Origin: Nocardioides sp. TF02-7
GTDB lineage: Bacteria > Actinomycetota > Actinomycetes > Propionibacteriales > Nocardioidaceae
Assembly (NCBI RefSeq): GCF_022437945.1
Contig: NZ_CP092535.1
Location: 372,001 to 436,000 of the forward strand
Reading direction: 5' to 3'
Length of the DNA: 64,000 nucleotides
The position numbers and the translations under genes were made by a program. Position 1 is the stretch's first letter; every line of letters starts with the position of its first letter. Under the pieces are notes generated by a model that did not search any database, was not told where the DNA came from, and worked only from the letters and a program-made list of their open reading frames with translations. Shown here piece after piece: positions 23,066 through 37,050 of the stretch.

Positions 23066-24032
23066 TCACCCGCCGCCGTCACGTCGCCGGAGCAGCGGGA
23101 CCGCCCCGGCGGCCGCGAGCACCACGGCGGCGAGCCCGAGCACCACCCACGTCGGGAACGCGCCGCCGTCGCCGCCGGCCTGCTCGGCGGAAGCGTCCGG
23201 CGGTGGGCCGGCGGTGATGTCGGCGGCGTCGGGCAGCTCGCTCGCGGTGAGGGTGCCGGTCGGGCTGGGCTCCGGCGCTCGTGCGGTGCGCCGGGGTCGC
23301 GCCGGTCCCGACGTGGGCGCGCTGCTGTCGGCGCCCGCGCCGGGAGCGGCGGAGGTCGGGGTAGTGGGCGGCCCGGACGGGCCGGTCGGTGTCGACGGGG
23401 CCGACGGGGCCGACGGGGCCGGTGAGGAGCTCGACGGGCGCGGCTCGTCCTGGCCACCGGTGCCACCGCGGCCACCGTTGCCCTGGTCGCCGCCGTTGCC
23501 GCCGTTGCCCCCCGCTGCCCTGACCGCCGCCGCCCTGGCTCGGCTGCGCGCGCGGGGTCGGGGTGGCGTCGGGCGGAGCCGCGTCGCCGGCGCCCGTGTG
23601 CCAGGCGAGGCCGACGTACCCACCGTCGGGGACCTCGAGCTGGGCCGCGCCCACGTTGGCCCACCGCCAGGTGCCGGTCCTGCCGTCGGCCCACCACAGG
23701 CTCCAGAACGCGTCCTCCTCGGCGCACCGGCCGTCGGTGGGCTTGCCCTGGACCTTGCAGAGGAAGTCGGGCATCCGAGGGTGCCGCTGCACGGTGTAGC
23801 CGGCCGCCGCGAAGACCTGGAACGCCGCCCGACCGGCACCGCCCTCGTCGCAGCCGGCGGAGACGCCGCCGCCCAGCTCGTTGAAGTCGACGACGACGGT
23901 GACCCCGACGGCGCCGGAGCAGGCCGCTGCCGCCGCCGGGGCCGGCGCCACCGTCACGGGGACGGCGACGCCGGCGGCCGCGGCGAGGGCGAGGGCGGCG
24001 AGCGCCCTCGCGAGTGCCGTGAGCGTGGTCAT
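23066..24032 (-). CDS. Exported DUF4430 (transcobalamin C-terminal-like) protein, paralogue 1, one frameshift
   Basis: Paralogue of the gene at 20984, about 322 residues. A signal peptide (LTALARALAALALAAAAGVA) is followed by the DUF4430 domain: VTVVVDFNELGGG, FAAAGYTVQRHPRMPDFLCK, EEDAFWSLWWADGRTGTWRW and GYVGLAWHTGAG. A long low-complexity linker (glycine/asparagine, then proline/serine/threonine-rich) and a C-terminal helix FPTWVVLGLAAVVLAAAGAV with LLRRR anchor it in the membrane. One extra G near 23515 (six instead of five) breaks the frame inside the linker. The ATG overlaps the upstream stop (ATGA). Its linker is far longer than in paralogue 2, suggesting reach through the cell envelope. 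Confidence 0.84.
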
Positions 24033-25684
24033 CGGACGCGGTAGGACGCCTGGTTGCGGCGGTCGCCGAACTGGCCCTGCACGACGACCCGGTGGCGGCC
24101 CGGCTTGCGCACGACGCGGTAGGTCGCGACGAACCGCCCGTTCGCGCGGGCCCGCCCCTTGGCGACCACCTTGCCGCGGTCGCGGACCACGACCCGTTCG
24201 CCCTTCCACAGGCCACGGACGACGACCCGCTGCTTGCGCGTCGGGGCGACCTTCGCGCGCAGGCGCACCGGGAGCCGCTTGCCGGCGAGCACGACGGCGC
24301 TGCGTGCGACGGTGTCGTCGACGACCGACGCCTCGACCAGCGACCGGCGGCTCCGCGCGGGGACGGCGATCTTCGCCGTGACGGCGCCGTCGGCATCGCC
24401 GACGACGGCGACCGTGCTCGCGCCGATGCGGACGCAGCCCCGCTCACCGGGGGCGAGACCGGTCACCGCGACCCGGCGCTGCCTCCCGGCGTCGAGGAAG
24501 GCGGGCACCTTGCCGAGCCGGAGGCCGCCGCGGGCGGCCGGTGCCGCGAGCAGCGCGGGCAGGGCCTGGATCGCGACCAGCTGCCACTGGGTGGCGGTCA
24601 CACCGATGCCGTCGGCCACACCGGCGTCGTAGGCCGCCTGGTCGTAGGCGATGGCGCCCGCCTCCGCCGCCAGCCGGCCGTCGCAGCGGGTGCCCGGCAC
24701 CTGCCGGGCCCGCAGCCAGGTCGCCGCGTCCTCGGCCGCCTCGGTCTCGCCGGCGACGTGCAGCGCCCAGCCGGCGAGGCCGGTGCTGTTGGCGTTGGGG
24801 CCCTCGGTCGCCGAGCCGCCGTCGAACGAGCCGTCGGCCGCCTGCGCGCCCCGGATCCACGCGACGGCCTCGTCCAGCGCCGCAGCCAGCTCGGGGTCGC
24901 CGTCGGCGTGCTCGTGCAGGTGGATGACGACGAACGCCGTGGTGTCGACCGGCGGCGACGGCTCGGCCGGCTCGGCGCCGTCACAGGTCTGGTCGCCGAC
25001 CTTGCCGGGGAAGTAGAGGCGGAAGAAGCCCGCGGAGCACTGCTGGTCGAGCAGGTAGTCGACGACCGGGCCGCCTGCCGGGTGGCCCGCCGTCAGCAGC
25101 GCCCGGGCGGCGTACGTCTGACCGAAGGCGTTGGCGTAGTCGCCCGTCGGGTCCGGCTCGCCGTCGGCGAACGCGGCGTCGACGATCCGACCGGTGATCG
25201 GTGCCTCGTCGGCCACCATCCCCGCGAGCTTGCCGACCAGGTCCTGGCCGCCGAAGTCGCCCGAGTCGTCGCCGGCGACCTGCGCCAGCACGGCCGCCTT
25301 CGCCGTCGAGCCGGCGCTGGTGCCCGTGTAGACGACCTCGTCGTACTCGTAGTCGTAGTCGACGTAGCTGCCGACCTCCGCGGCGACGGCGTCGCTGATC
25401 TGCTCGACGGTGGCGTCGTGACCGCCGACCGCGTCGAGGGCGATGGCGGCGTCCGCCGAGGTGCCGTACTCCTTGCCGAACGGGCCCTCGACGAGCCCGT
25501 CGACGAGCCGGCTCTCCAGCCACGCCGCCGTGGCCGCCGCGGCGGCGGGGTCCGCGGCCGCGCGCGCGGCGGGCGCCGGTCCGGCGACGGTGAGCGCCGA
25601 GGAGACGACGGCGCCCGTGATGACGCCGGTGATGAGGAGGTTGCCGGCCCGGCGGAGCGAGCGCGGCGCGACTGCAGGTCGCAT
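24029..25684 (-). CDS. Secreted alpha-barrel protein with C-terminal beta repeats, paralogue 1
   Basis: An intact 551-residue exported protein. A signal peptide (NLLITGVITGAVVSSALTVA, cleavage after ARA near residue 45) precedes an all-helical repeat domain (about 45-400) with AAWLESRLVDGLVEGPFGKE, DYANAFGQTYAARALLTAG, LDQQCSAGFFRLYFPG, IRGAQAADGSFDGG and NANSTGLAGWALHVAGE, closely paralleling the lipoprotein at 21659. A C-terminal section of two Ig-like beta units (AVTGLAPGERGCVRIG, VVVRGLWKGERVVVRD) has no lipobox or membrane helix. GGAAGGAACACC before the ATG decides the start. It is the first gene after riboswitch 1 and overlaps the DUF4430 gene by 4 bp. Confidence 0.86.
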   Translation of the reverse strand: MRPAVAPRSLRRAGNLLITGVITGAVVSSALTVAGPAPAARAAADPAAAAATAAWLESRLVDGLVEGPFGKEYGTSADAAIALDAVGGHDATVEQISDAVAAEVGSYVDYDYEYDEVVYTGTSAGSTAKAAVLAQVAGDDSGDFGGQDLVGKLAGMVADEAPITGRIVDAAFADGEPDPTGDYANAFGQTYAARALLTAGHPAGGPVVDYLLDQQCSAGFFRLYFPGKVGDQTCDGAEPAEPSPPVDTTAFVVIHLHEHADGDPELAAALDEAVAWIRGAQAADGSFDGGSATEGPNANSTGLAGWALHVAGETEAAEDAATWLRARQVPGTRCDGRLAAEAGAIAYDQAAYDAGVADGIGVTATQWQLVAIQALPALLAAPAARGGLRLGKVPAFLDAGRQRRVAVTGLAPGERGCVRIGASTVAVVGDADGAVTAKIAVPARSRRSLVEASVVDDTVARSAVVLAGKRLPVRLRAKVAPTRKQRVVVRGLWKGERVVVRDRGKVVAKGRARANGRFVATYRVVRKPGRHRVVVQGQFGDRRNQASYRVR

Positions 25685-25880
25685 GGTGTTCCTTCCCGCT
25701 GCAGGCAGCGGGACAGGAAGGCACGGCGGCCGACCCGACCCGCTGCACTCCACGACAGCGATTCGTCAGGACGCACCGCGGCAGGTGCTCCGGCTCGCCG
25801 CCGATCGGGATCGGACGGCCTACGGTTGCGGGTCAGCGCCGGACTTCGACCGGCTTCCCCACCACGGGCGTGAGTTTGAT
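25685..25880 (-). ncRNA. Cobalamin riboswitch 1, translational type
   Basis: A second cobalamin aptamer whose core (about 25818-25856 on the minus strand) is identical to riboswitch 2: AAGCCGGTCGAAGTCCGG and GCTGACCCGCAACCGTAGGC, followed by GAGCCGGAGCACC. Only the variable arm between them differs. The platform hairpin at 25689-25719 pairs CCCGCTGC with GCAGCGGG and also TTCC with GGAA, burying the Shine-Dalgarno AAGGAA of the next gene. The copy GCAGCGGG complementary to the same arm at 25739-25746 is a candidate anti-sequestor. TACGTT near 25881-25886 may be the -10. B12 presumably blocks translation of the two genes downstream. Confidence 0.92.
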
Positions 25881-25962
25881 GTTGTGGCGGAAACGTAGCG
25901 CACCGCGGCGGGGGTGGCGGCGCCGTGTCCATGGACGGGGCACTCCCCTGGTGTTGGGGCTG

Positions 25963-26000
25963 CTCCCTCGGCGCTGCGACGTGTCACAGCACCGAGGGAG
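25963..26000. terminator. Hairpin between gatB and riboswitch 1
   Basis: Arms CTCCCTCGGCGCTG and CAGCACCGAGGGAG (one mismatch in 14 bp) around a 10-nt loop. It lies 64 bp beyond the gatB stop. No T tract follows, so it may be an intrinsic terminator of weak type or a processing hairpin that ends gatCAB transcription before the riboswitch. Confidence 0.5.
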
Positions 26001-26063
26001 TGCACCGAACACTGAGTTACACCACCCCGAGGAGCCCACGCCCGACCCCGGGCCGGGGCCGGA

Positions 26064-27568
26064 TCAGGTCAGCTTCTCCAGGATCAGCTCCCGCACCCGG
26101 CCGGCGTCGGCCTGGCCGCGCATCTCCTTCATGACCGCGCCGATGAGGGCGCCGGCGGCCGCGACCTTGCCGTCGCGGATCTTGTCGGCGACGTCGGGGT
26201 TGGCCGCGATGGCGTTGTCGACCGCGGCGGAGAGGGCGCCCTCGTCGGACACCACGGCGAGGCCGCGCTTCTCCACGATCTCGGCCGGGGTGCCCTCGCC
26301 GGAGTAGAGGCCCTCGAAGACCTTGCGGGCGAGCTTGTCGTTGATCGTGCCGGCGTCGACCAGCTGCTGGACCGCGGCCACGTCGGCCGGGGTGACACCG
26401 AGCGCGTCGATCGCGGTGTCGGTGTCGTTGGCCCGGCGGGCGAGCTCGCCGAGCCACCACTTGCGGGCCGCCTGCGGGGGCGGCGCCGGCCGCCACCGTC
26501 TCCGCCACCAGGTCGAGGGCACCGGCGCCGACGGTGTCGCGCATCTCGAGGTCGGAGAAGCCCCACTCCGCCTGCAGCCGCGCCCGCTTCTGCGTCGGGT
26601 TCTCCGGCAGCGTGGCGCGCAGCTCCTCGACCCACTCCCGCGACGGCGCGACCGGCACCAGGTCGGGCTCGGGGAAGTAGCGGTAGTCCTCGGCGTCGGA
26701 CTTCTCGCGTCCCGACGTGGTGATGCCGGTGTCCTCGTGCCAGTGGCGGGTCTCCTGGAGCACCTTCTGCCCGGAGCCGAGCACCGCCGCGTGGCGCGAC
26801 ATCTCGTAGCGCACAGCCCGCTCCACCGAGCGGAGCGAGTTGACGTTCTTGGTCTCGGTGCGGGTGCCGAGCACCTCCGAGCCCCGCGGCGCGAGCGAGA
26901 GGTTGACGTCCGCGCGGATCGAGCCCTGCTCCATCCGGGCGTCGGACACCCCGAGCGCGACGATCAGGTCGCGCAGCTGGGCGACGTAGGCCCGCGCCAC
27001 CTCCGGGGCCTTCGCCCCCCGCGCCGACGATCGGCTTGGTGACGATCTCGATGAGCGGGATGCCGGCCCGGTTGTAGTCGACCAGCGAGTAGTCGGCGCC
27101 GTGGATCCGGCCGGTCGCGCCGCCCACGTGGGTCGACTTCCCGGTGTCCTCCTCCATGTGGGCGCGCTCGATGCCGACCCGGTAGGTCTCGCCGTCGACC
27201 TCGACGTCCATCCAGCCGTCGAAGCAGATCGGCTCGTCGTACTGGCTGGTCTGGAAGTTCTTCGGCATGTCCGGGTAGAAGTAGTTCTTCCGGGCGAACC
27301 GGCACCACTCCGCGATCTCGCAGTTGAGGGCCAGCCCGATCCGGATCGCCGACTCCACGGCCTTGCCGTTGACGACCGGCATCGCACCGGGCAGGCCGAG
27401 ACAGGTCGGGCACACCTGGGTGTTGGGCTCGGCACCGAACTCGGTGGAGCAGCCGCAGAACATCTTCGACGCGGTGTTGAGCTCGACGTGCACCTCGAGC
27501 CCGAGGGCGGGGTCGTACGTCGCCACGACCTCGTCGAACGGGACCAGGGTCTCCTGGGTCTGCGTCAT
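26064..27568 (-). CDS. gatB: Asp/Glu-tRNA amidotransferase subunit B, two frameshifts
   Basis: tRNA-binding kinase subunit of GatCAB, which converts Glu-tRNA(Gln) and Asp-tRNA(Asn) to the amidated forms, essential where GlnRS or AsnRS is lacking. Hallmarks are [68 protein letters not shown] and [10 protein letters not shown]. The C-terminal Yqey-like tail ends [19 protein letters not shown]. Extra bases near 27018 (six G instead of five) and 26476 (five C instead of four) break the frame; 1505 nt fits two insertions. GGGAGG precedes the ATG, which overlaps the gatA stop (ATGA). Confidence 0.96.
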
Positions 27569-29129
27569 GCCGTGCCTCCCGTCAGCTCCGGGGCCTGCGC
27601 CAGCAGCTGGGCCGCCCCACTTCTCGGTGAGCAGCGCCTCGAGCGCCGCTCCCACCCGGTAGCACCGGTCGTCGGCGAGCGCCGGGGCGAGCACCTGGAC
27701 GCCGGCCGGGGAGCCCGTCCTCGTCCGCCAGGCCCGACGGCACCGAGATGCCCGGCACGCCGGCCAGGTTGGCCGGGATGGTGGCGAGGTCGTTGAGGTA
27801 CATCGCCAGCGGGTCGTCGACCTTCTCCCCGATCGGGAACGCCGTCGTCGGCGCGGTCGGCGAGAGCAGCACGTCGACCTTCTCGAACGCCGCGGCGAAG
27901 TCGCGCGAGATCAGGGTCCGCACCTTCTGCGCCTGGCCGTAGTAGGCGTCGTAGTAGCCGCTCGACAGGGCGTAGGTGCCGAGGATGATCCGGCGCTTGA
28001 CCTCGTCGCCGAAGCCGGCGTCGCGGGTCGCCTTCATGACCTCCTCCGCGCTCGGCGGCGCTCCGTTCCCGGCAGCCTCCGGCACGACCCGGAGGCCATA
28101 GCGCATCGCGTCGAACTTCGCGAGGTTGGACGACGCCTCGGCCGGGAGGATCAGGTAGTACGTCGCCAACGCGTGCACGAAGCTCGGGCACGACACCTCG
28201 ACCACCTCGGCGCCGGCCCCGACCAGTGCGTCGACCGACTCCTGGAAGCGGGTCATCACGCCGGGCTGCCAGCCGTCGCCGGCGAGCTCGGTGATCACGC
28301 CGATCCGCACGCCGGCGAGGTCGCCGCCGGCGCCCTGCCGCGCCGCGTCGACGAGGGCGGGGACCGGGCGGTCGACCGACGTCGAGTCGAGCGGGTCGTG
28401 GCCGCCGATCAGCTCGTGCAGCAGCGCCGCGTCGAGCACGGTGCGGGTGACCGGCCCTGCCTGGTCGAGGCTGTTGGCGAGCGCCACCAGGCCGTAGCGC
28501 GAGACCCCGCCGTACGTCGGCTTCATCCCGACGGTGCCGGTGACCGCACCCGGCTGCCGGATGGAGCCGCCGGTGTCGGTGCCGATCGCGAGCGGGGCCT
28601 CGAACGCCGCCACCGCCGCCGCCGAGCCGCCGCCGGAGCCGCCCGGGATCCGGGTGCGGTCCCACGGGTTGCGGGTCGGGCCGTAGGCGGAGTGCTCGGT
28701 CGAGCTGCCCATGGCGAACTCGTCCATGTTGGTCTTGCCGAGGATCGGCAGGCCGGCGTCCTTGAGGCGGCGGACGACGGTCGCGTCGTACGGCGGCACC
28801 CAGCCCTCGAGGATCCGCGAGCCGCAGGTCGTGGGCAGGCCGTCGGTGGCGAGCACGTCCTTGACGGCGACCGGCACGCCGTCGAGGGCGTGCGCGGCGC
28901 TGCCGGCGGCGCGGCGCTCGTCCGACGCCCTCGCCTGGGCGAGCGCGCCGTCGGCGTCGACGTGGAGGAACGCGTGCACGCCGTCGTCCGCGCCCTCGCC
29001 GCTGCCGTCGCTGCCGTCGATGGCGGCGATCCGGTCGAGGTGCGCCCGGGTGAGCTCGACCGACGAGGTCTCCCCCGCCGCGAGCAGGTCGGCCAGCTCC
29101 GCGGCCGTCTTCCTGGTCAGGTCGCTCAC
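27565..29129 (-). CDS. gatA: Asp/Glu-tRNA amidotransferase subunit A, two frameshifts
   Basis: Amidase subunit of GatCAB that releases ammonia from glutamine. The Ser-Ser-Lys catalytic set is visible: lysine in [12 protein letters not shown] (about residue 90), and the serines in [18 protein letters not shown] and [15 protein letters not shown]. The C-terminus [16 protein letters not shown] continues into [19 protein letters not shown] only after removing an extra C near 27718; an extra G near 27613 breaks the last 15 codons. The 1565-nt span fits two insertions. The GTG start overlaps the gatC stop (GTGA), giving a coupled gatC-gatA-gatB operon. Confidence 0.96.
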
Positions 29130-29425
29130 TGCTCGTCCCCCAGGATCCGCGGCACCTTGAACCGCTGTTCCTCGCTCTCCGGGGCTCCCGCCAGCGCCTG
29201 CTCGGCGGTCAGGCCGGGCACCACGACGTCCTCGCGGAACACGTTGGTCATCGGGATCGGGTGGGAGGTGGGCGGCACGTCGTCGCCGGCCACTCCCCGG
29301 ATGGACGCGACCGACTCGAGGATGACCGCGAGCTGTGGGGCGAGGTGGTCCAGCTCGGCGTCGTCGAGGTCGATCCGGGCGAGGTCGGCCAGGTGGGCCA
29401 CCTCGTCGCGAGAGATCTCGGGCAT
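29126..29425 (-). CDS. gatC: Asp/Glu-tRNA amidotransferase subunit C
   Basis: Small subunit that clamps GatA and GatB together. The 99-residue protein ([20 protein letters not shown], then [15 protein letters not shown] and [16 protein letters not shown]) has normal length and sequence. The ATG at 29425 lies 7 nt after TAGGAT with no Shine-Dalgarno, so it is probably leaderless; the ATG three codons earlier would fall between -10 and +1. It opens the gatCAB operon. Confidence 0.95.
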   Translation of the reverse strand: MPEISRDEVAHLADLARIDLDDAELDHLAPQLAVILESVASIRGVAGDDVPPTSHPIPMTNVFREDVVVPGLTAEQALAGAPESEEQRFKVPRILGDEQ

Positions 29426-29432
29426 GGCGCCC

Positions 29433-29438
29433 ATCCTA
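29433..29438 (-). promoter_or_regulatory. Probable -10 element of gatCAB, leaderless
   Basis: TAGGAT on the minus strand with 7 nt to the gatC ATG. This spacing excludes the more upstream in-frame ATG. Confidence 0.55.
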
Positions 29439-29668
29439 GGGAGGCGGGCGGGTCCGGCCGCGGCCGGGCACGGCACATCGGATCCGAGAAGATCGGCGCG
29501 AGGTGCGGACCCGGTGGGTCGGTCCGTCGGACCGGTCGGGTTGACTGTGCCCGACCTACTGGGGGGTCTTGGTCCGGGGTTCGAACCGGCCGGCGCTGGG
29601 TAGGGGTGGCGCGCCGCCGGACGTCCGGCGGTGCCCGATACACAACTCGTACACCGAAGGGGACAACC

Positions 29669-30405
29669 TTGAACCGCTCGTCGTTCACCAGGATCGGCGG
29701 CTGGGTCGCCGCCGCCGCGCTCACCATCACGACGCTCGGCGTCGTCGGCGCGGCGCCCGCGAACGCGGAGAACGCGAACTGCACGACCAAGGCCACGATC
29801 ACCGCCAACGGCGCGACCAAGCGCAAGCAGGTCTCGGAATGGGGTGACTTCGGCAGCCTCCGCGCGGAGGTCGACGTCGTCAGCTGCACCGGCGGCACCG
29901 CGACCGATTACATCGGCAGCGGCGCCGGCACGGTCCGCATCGAGCGCTCGACCAACGGCGGCCGCACGTGGAGCACGCTGAAGGACGGTGGCTACACCGA
30001 CTGGGCGTCGCACTACGGCGAGAACATCTTCCGCGCCACCGCCCTCTACCGCGCCGTCTACTCCGGCGGCACCGAGTCGACGACGTACCAGCCGGACACC
30101 TTCCAGCCCTCGGTCTCCGCACCGGTCCTGGTCAACGTGATCCGCGACGTGGACTTCACCTACAAGAGCCGCCGCGGCGCCATCGACGCGAAGTTCAAGA
30201 TCTCCCCGAAGAAGGGCCTGGTCGGCAAGAAGCTGAAGATCCAGGTCAAGCGCGGCGGCTGGAAGGCCTACAAGAAGGCCAAGGTCAACAAGAAGGGCGC
30301 CGTCACCGTCCGCCTCAGGGCGGCCGCAAGACGACCGTCTACCGGATCGTGCTGCCCCGCGGCAACGGCTTCACCGCCTCCTGGTCGGGCGTCCGGGTGT
30401 ACTGA
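29669..30405 (+). CDS. Small secreted protein with lysine-rich C-terminal domain, one frameshift
   Basis: Exported protein of about 245 residues, function unknown. A TTG start is set by AAGGGG six nt upstream and opens a clean signal peptide ([20 protein letters not shown] to GAAPANA, about 33 residues). The mature part has one beta-rich domain ([39 protein letters not shown]) and a basic C-terminal beta domain ([20 protein letters not shown]). One base is missing near 30318, after CGCCTC, and the frame resumes [17 protein letters not shown]. It is followed by a strong terminator and stands alone. Relatives occur as small secreted proteins in Nocardioides-like genomes. Confidence 0.75.
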
Positions 30406-30430
30406 CCCGTCTCCGATCCATTCCGAGCTT

Positions 30431-30470
30431 GCGGCAGGGCGCTCCGGCGCCCTGCCGCTCGTTCGTTTTC
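30431..30470 (+). terminator. Rho-independent terminator of the secreted-protein gene
   Basis: A perfect 12-bp stem GCGGCAGGGCGC / GCGCCCTGCCGC with a TCCG loop, followed by TCGTTCGTTTT. It starts 26 bp after the stop codon. Confidence 0.85.
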
Positions 30471-30508
30471 CCGCGGCGGGTCGCCGCCGGCGCCCCACCG
30501 ACGGGCGG

Positions 30509-35557
<5,049 letters not shown>

Positions 35558-35581
35558 ACCCCGCCCCGCAGGGCGCCGGAT

Positions 35582-36130
35582 CCTCCACGACCGCCCCTTC
35601 TCGACCGCGACCACAAGGGTCGACCCGAAACCACCCGGCAGCGACCAGCGGGCCGCAACCAGGTGCCTCGAGCACCGCGGCGAGCGCCCACGCCCGGCCG
35701 TTCGTCCCTGCCGCGGTCCCACGACCACCCGGCACGCCCCCGACAACGGCGACCCGACTCGATCGAAGGTCTAGCGTGCGCTCCACCGGCACCCGGTGCC
35801 AGCCCAGCGCACCCCCAACACCCCGTTCCCTCCTCCGACCCCCCTCCACGACGACCTCTTCTCGACCGCGACCACAAGGGTCGACCCGAAGCCACCCGGC
35901 AGCGACCCGCGGGCCGCAACCAGGTGCCTCGACCCCCGCGGCGAGCGCCCACGCCTGGCCGTTCGTCCCCACCGCGACCCACCGACGACCCGGCGAGCCC
36001 CCGACGACCCCGGACCCCAGGCCACCAGACGCCTAGCGTGCGCTCCACCGGCACCAGGTGCCAGCCCAGCGCACCCCAACACCCCCTTCCCTCCGAGGAG
36101 CCCCTCCACGACGACCACCCGGCAGCGACC
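35582..36130. repeat. Tandem direct repeat of about 260 bp, two copies and a truncated third
   Basis: Copies begin with CCTCCACGAC at 35582, 35843 and 36103 (periods 261 and 260). Shared blocks include TTCTCGACCGCGACCACAAG, GGTCGACCCGAA, CACCCGGCAGCGACC, AACCAGGTGCCTCGA, CGGCGAGCGCCCACGC, CTAGCGTGCGCTCCACCGGC and CCAGCCCAGCGCACCCC. Each full copy carries a GGCACC-N-GGTGCC inverted repeat. The third copy lacks about 35 bp near its start and ends by about 36130. Both strands have open frames here only because of high GC; none looks like a real protein. It fills most of the 635-bp gap after the HNH gene. Confidence 0.85.
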
Positions 36131-36192
36131 GAGCCGTCAGCCCCTCGGCACAAGCCCGGGAACCGGCGAGCACGGCGGGCCGTCGTACCGGT

Positions 36193-37050
36193 GTGCGCCC
36201 GGCCGGTTCCTCGATCCTCCTGGCGGTGTCCGCTGCCCTGCTTCCGCTGGTGGCCCTTGCCGCGTGCGGCTCGGAGCGGTCGCTGGGCGAGGCAGCCGCG
36301 ACCTCCTACGACGGACCGCTCACCCTCGCGGAGGGAGAGGGCCGGCACCCGCGGGCCGGTGCGGCAAGGGACGTCGTCCAGTGCGACGCGTGGGGCACCG
36401 GTGGCGCGTTCCACGGGGACGTGTACGCCGAGGGCGCCACCTCGGACACGCCGGGAGGAGCGGTCGAGACGGCGCACAGCGAAGGGCTGTGGTCGATGCC
36501 GCGCGACCTGGCTGTCGCCGCAGAGTCCGACGACCGGGTGCTCTACGTGGCGGAGGTGGCCGGCCGGGCGAAGGCGGCGCTCGTCGTGCACGACGGCGAG
36601 GGAAGCGACGGCGCCGGAGGGGACGGCTGGTACGTCGAGTCGTGGGCGGTCTGCGACGTCGTCGAGCTGCCGACCGACTTCGTCGAGGAGCTCGGCTACG
36701 AGGTGTGGACCGACGCCGCCGGGCGGATCGTCCCGACGCGCCGCCTGGAGGTGTTCCGCGGCGCGGAGCACTGCGACTGGCAGGACATGACGTTCCTCAG
36801 CCTGGGGCGGTGGGACGACCAGGCGCCGACGTTCGTGCGCGACCCCGATCCCGACCCCTACCTGCGCAGGTACCTCGCCGAGCCGTACCTGCCGCACACG
36901 ACCCTGCCGCCGGACGCTGTCGACACCGGCTTCCGGCGCGGCCAGGCTCGGCTCTGGCTCGCCCCAGACCGGTCCCGCGCCTACGTCGGCACCGCTCCGG
37001 ACGATGTCGAGATGTGGCCCCGGTTGGTCGAGCGCCTCGGCTGCGAGTGA
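36193..37050 (+). CDS. Lipoprotein of unknown function
   Basis: An exported lipoprotein of 285 residues, intact. Signal sequence SSILLAVSAALLPLVALAAC places the lipid cysteine near residue 24. The mature part has cysteines in DVVQCDAWG, SWAVCDVVELP, GAEHCDWQDMTFLSL and the terminal ERLGCE, which could form two disulphides. Recognisable phrases are EGLWSMPRDLAVAAES, VLYVAEVAGRAKAALVVHD and YLAEPYLPHTTLPPDAVD. No family is recognised; the pattern recalls actinobacterial secreted proteins annotated only as hypothetical. The GTG start lacks a Shine-Dalgarno. It lies between the tandem repeat and the TetR operators. Confidence 0.75.
   Translation: MRPAGSSILLAVSAALLPLVALAACGSERSLGEAAATSYDGPLTLAEGEGRHPRAGAARDVVQCDAWGTGGAFHGDVYAEGATSDTPGGAVETAHSEGLWSMPRDLAVAAESDDRVLYVAEVAGRAKAALVVHDGEGSDGAGGDGWYVESWAVCDVVELPTDFVEELGYEVWTDAAGRIVPTRRLEVFRGAEHCDWQDMTFLSLGRWDDQAPTFVRDPDPDPYLRRYLAEPYLPHTTLPPDAVDTGFRRGQARLWLAPDRSRAYVGTAPDDVEMWPRLVERLGCE

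Noticed and set aside
22829..25880. The two riboswitches as an assembly duplication.
   Set aside because: The variable arms, the platform loops and all downstream genes differ, so they are true paralogous copies.
26064..29129. gatA and gatB, like about 30 other genes, look like pseudogenes because of internal frameshifts.
   Set aside because: Only one base is wrong at each site, the flanking protein sequence is perfectly conserved, and the genes are essential. Consensus error is the simpler reading.
29568..29600. A GGGGTTCGAACC stretch resembling a tRNA T-arm.
   Set aside because: No acceptor stem, D-arm or anticodon arm could be placed around it on either strand.
35582..36130. The tandem repeat as a CRISPR array.
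   Set aside because: The unit is about 260 bp with only two to three copies, has no short identical repeats with unique spacers, and no cas genes are nearby.
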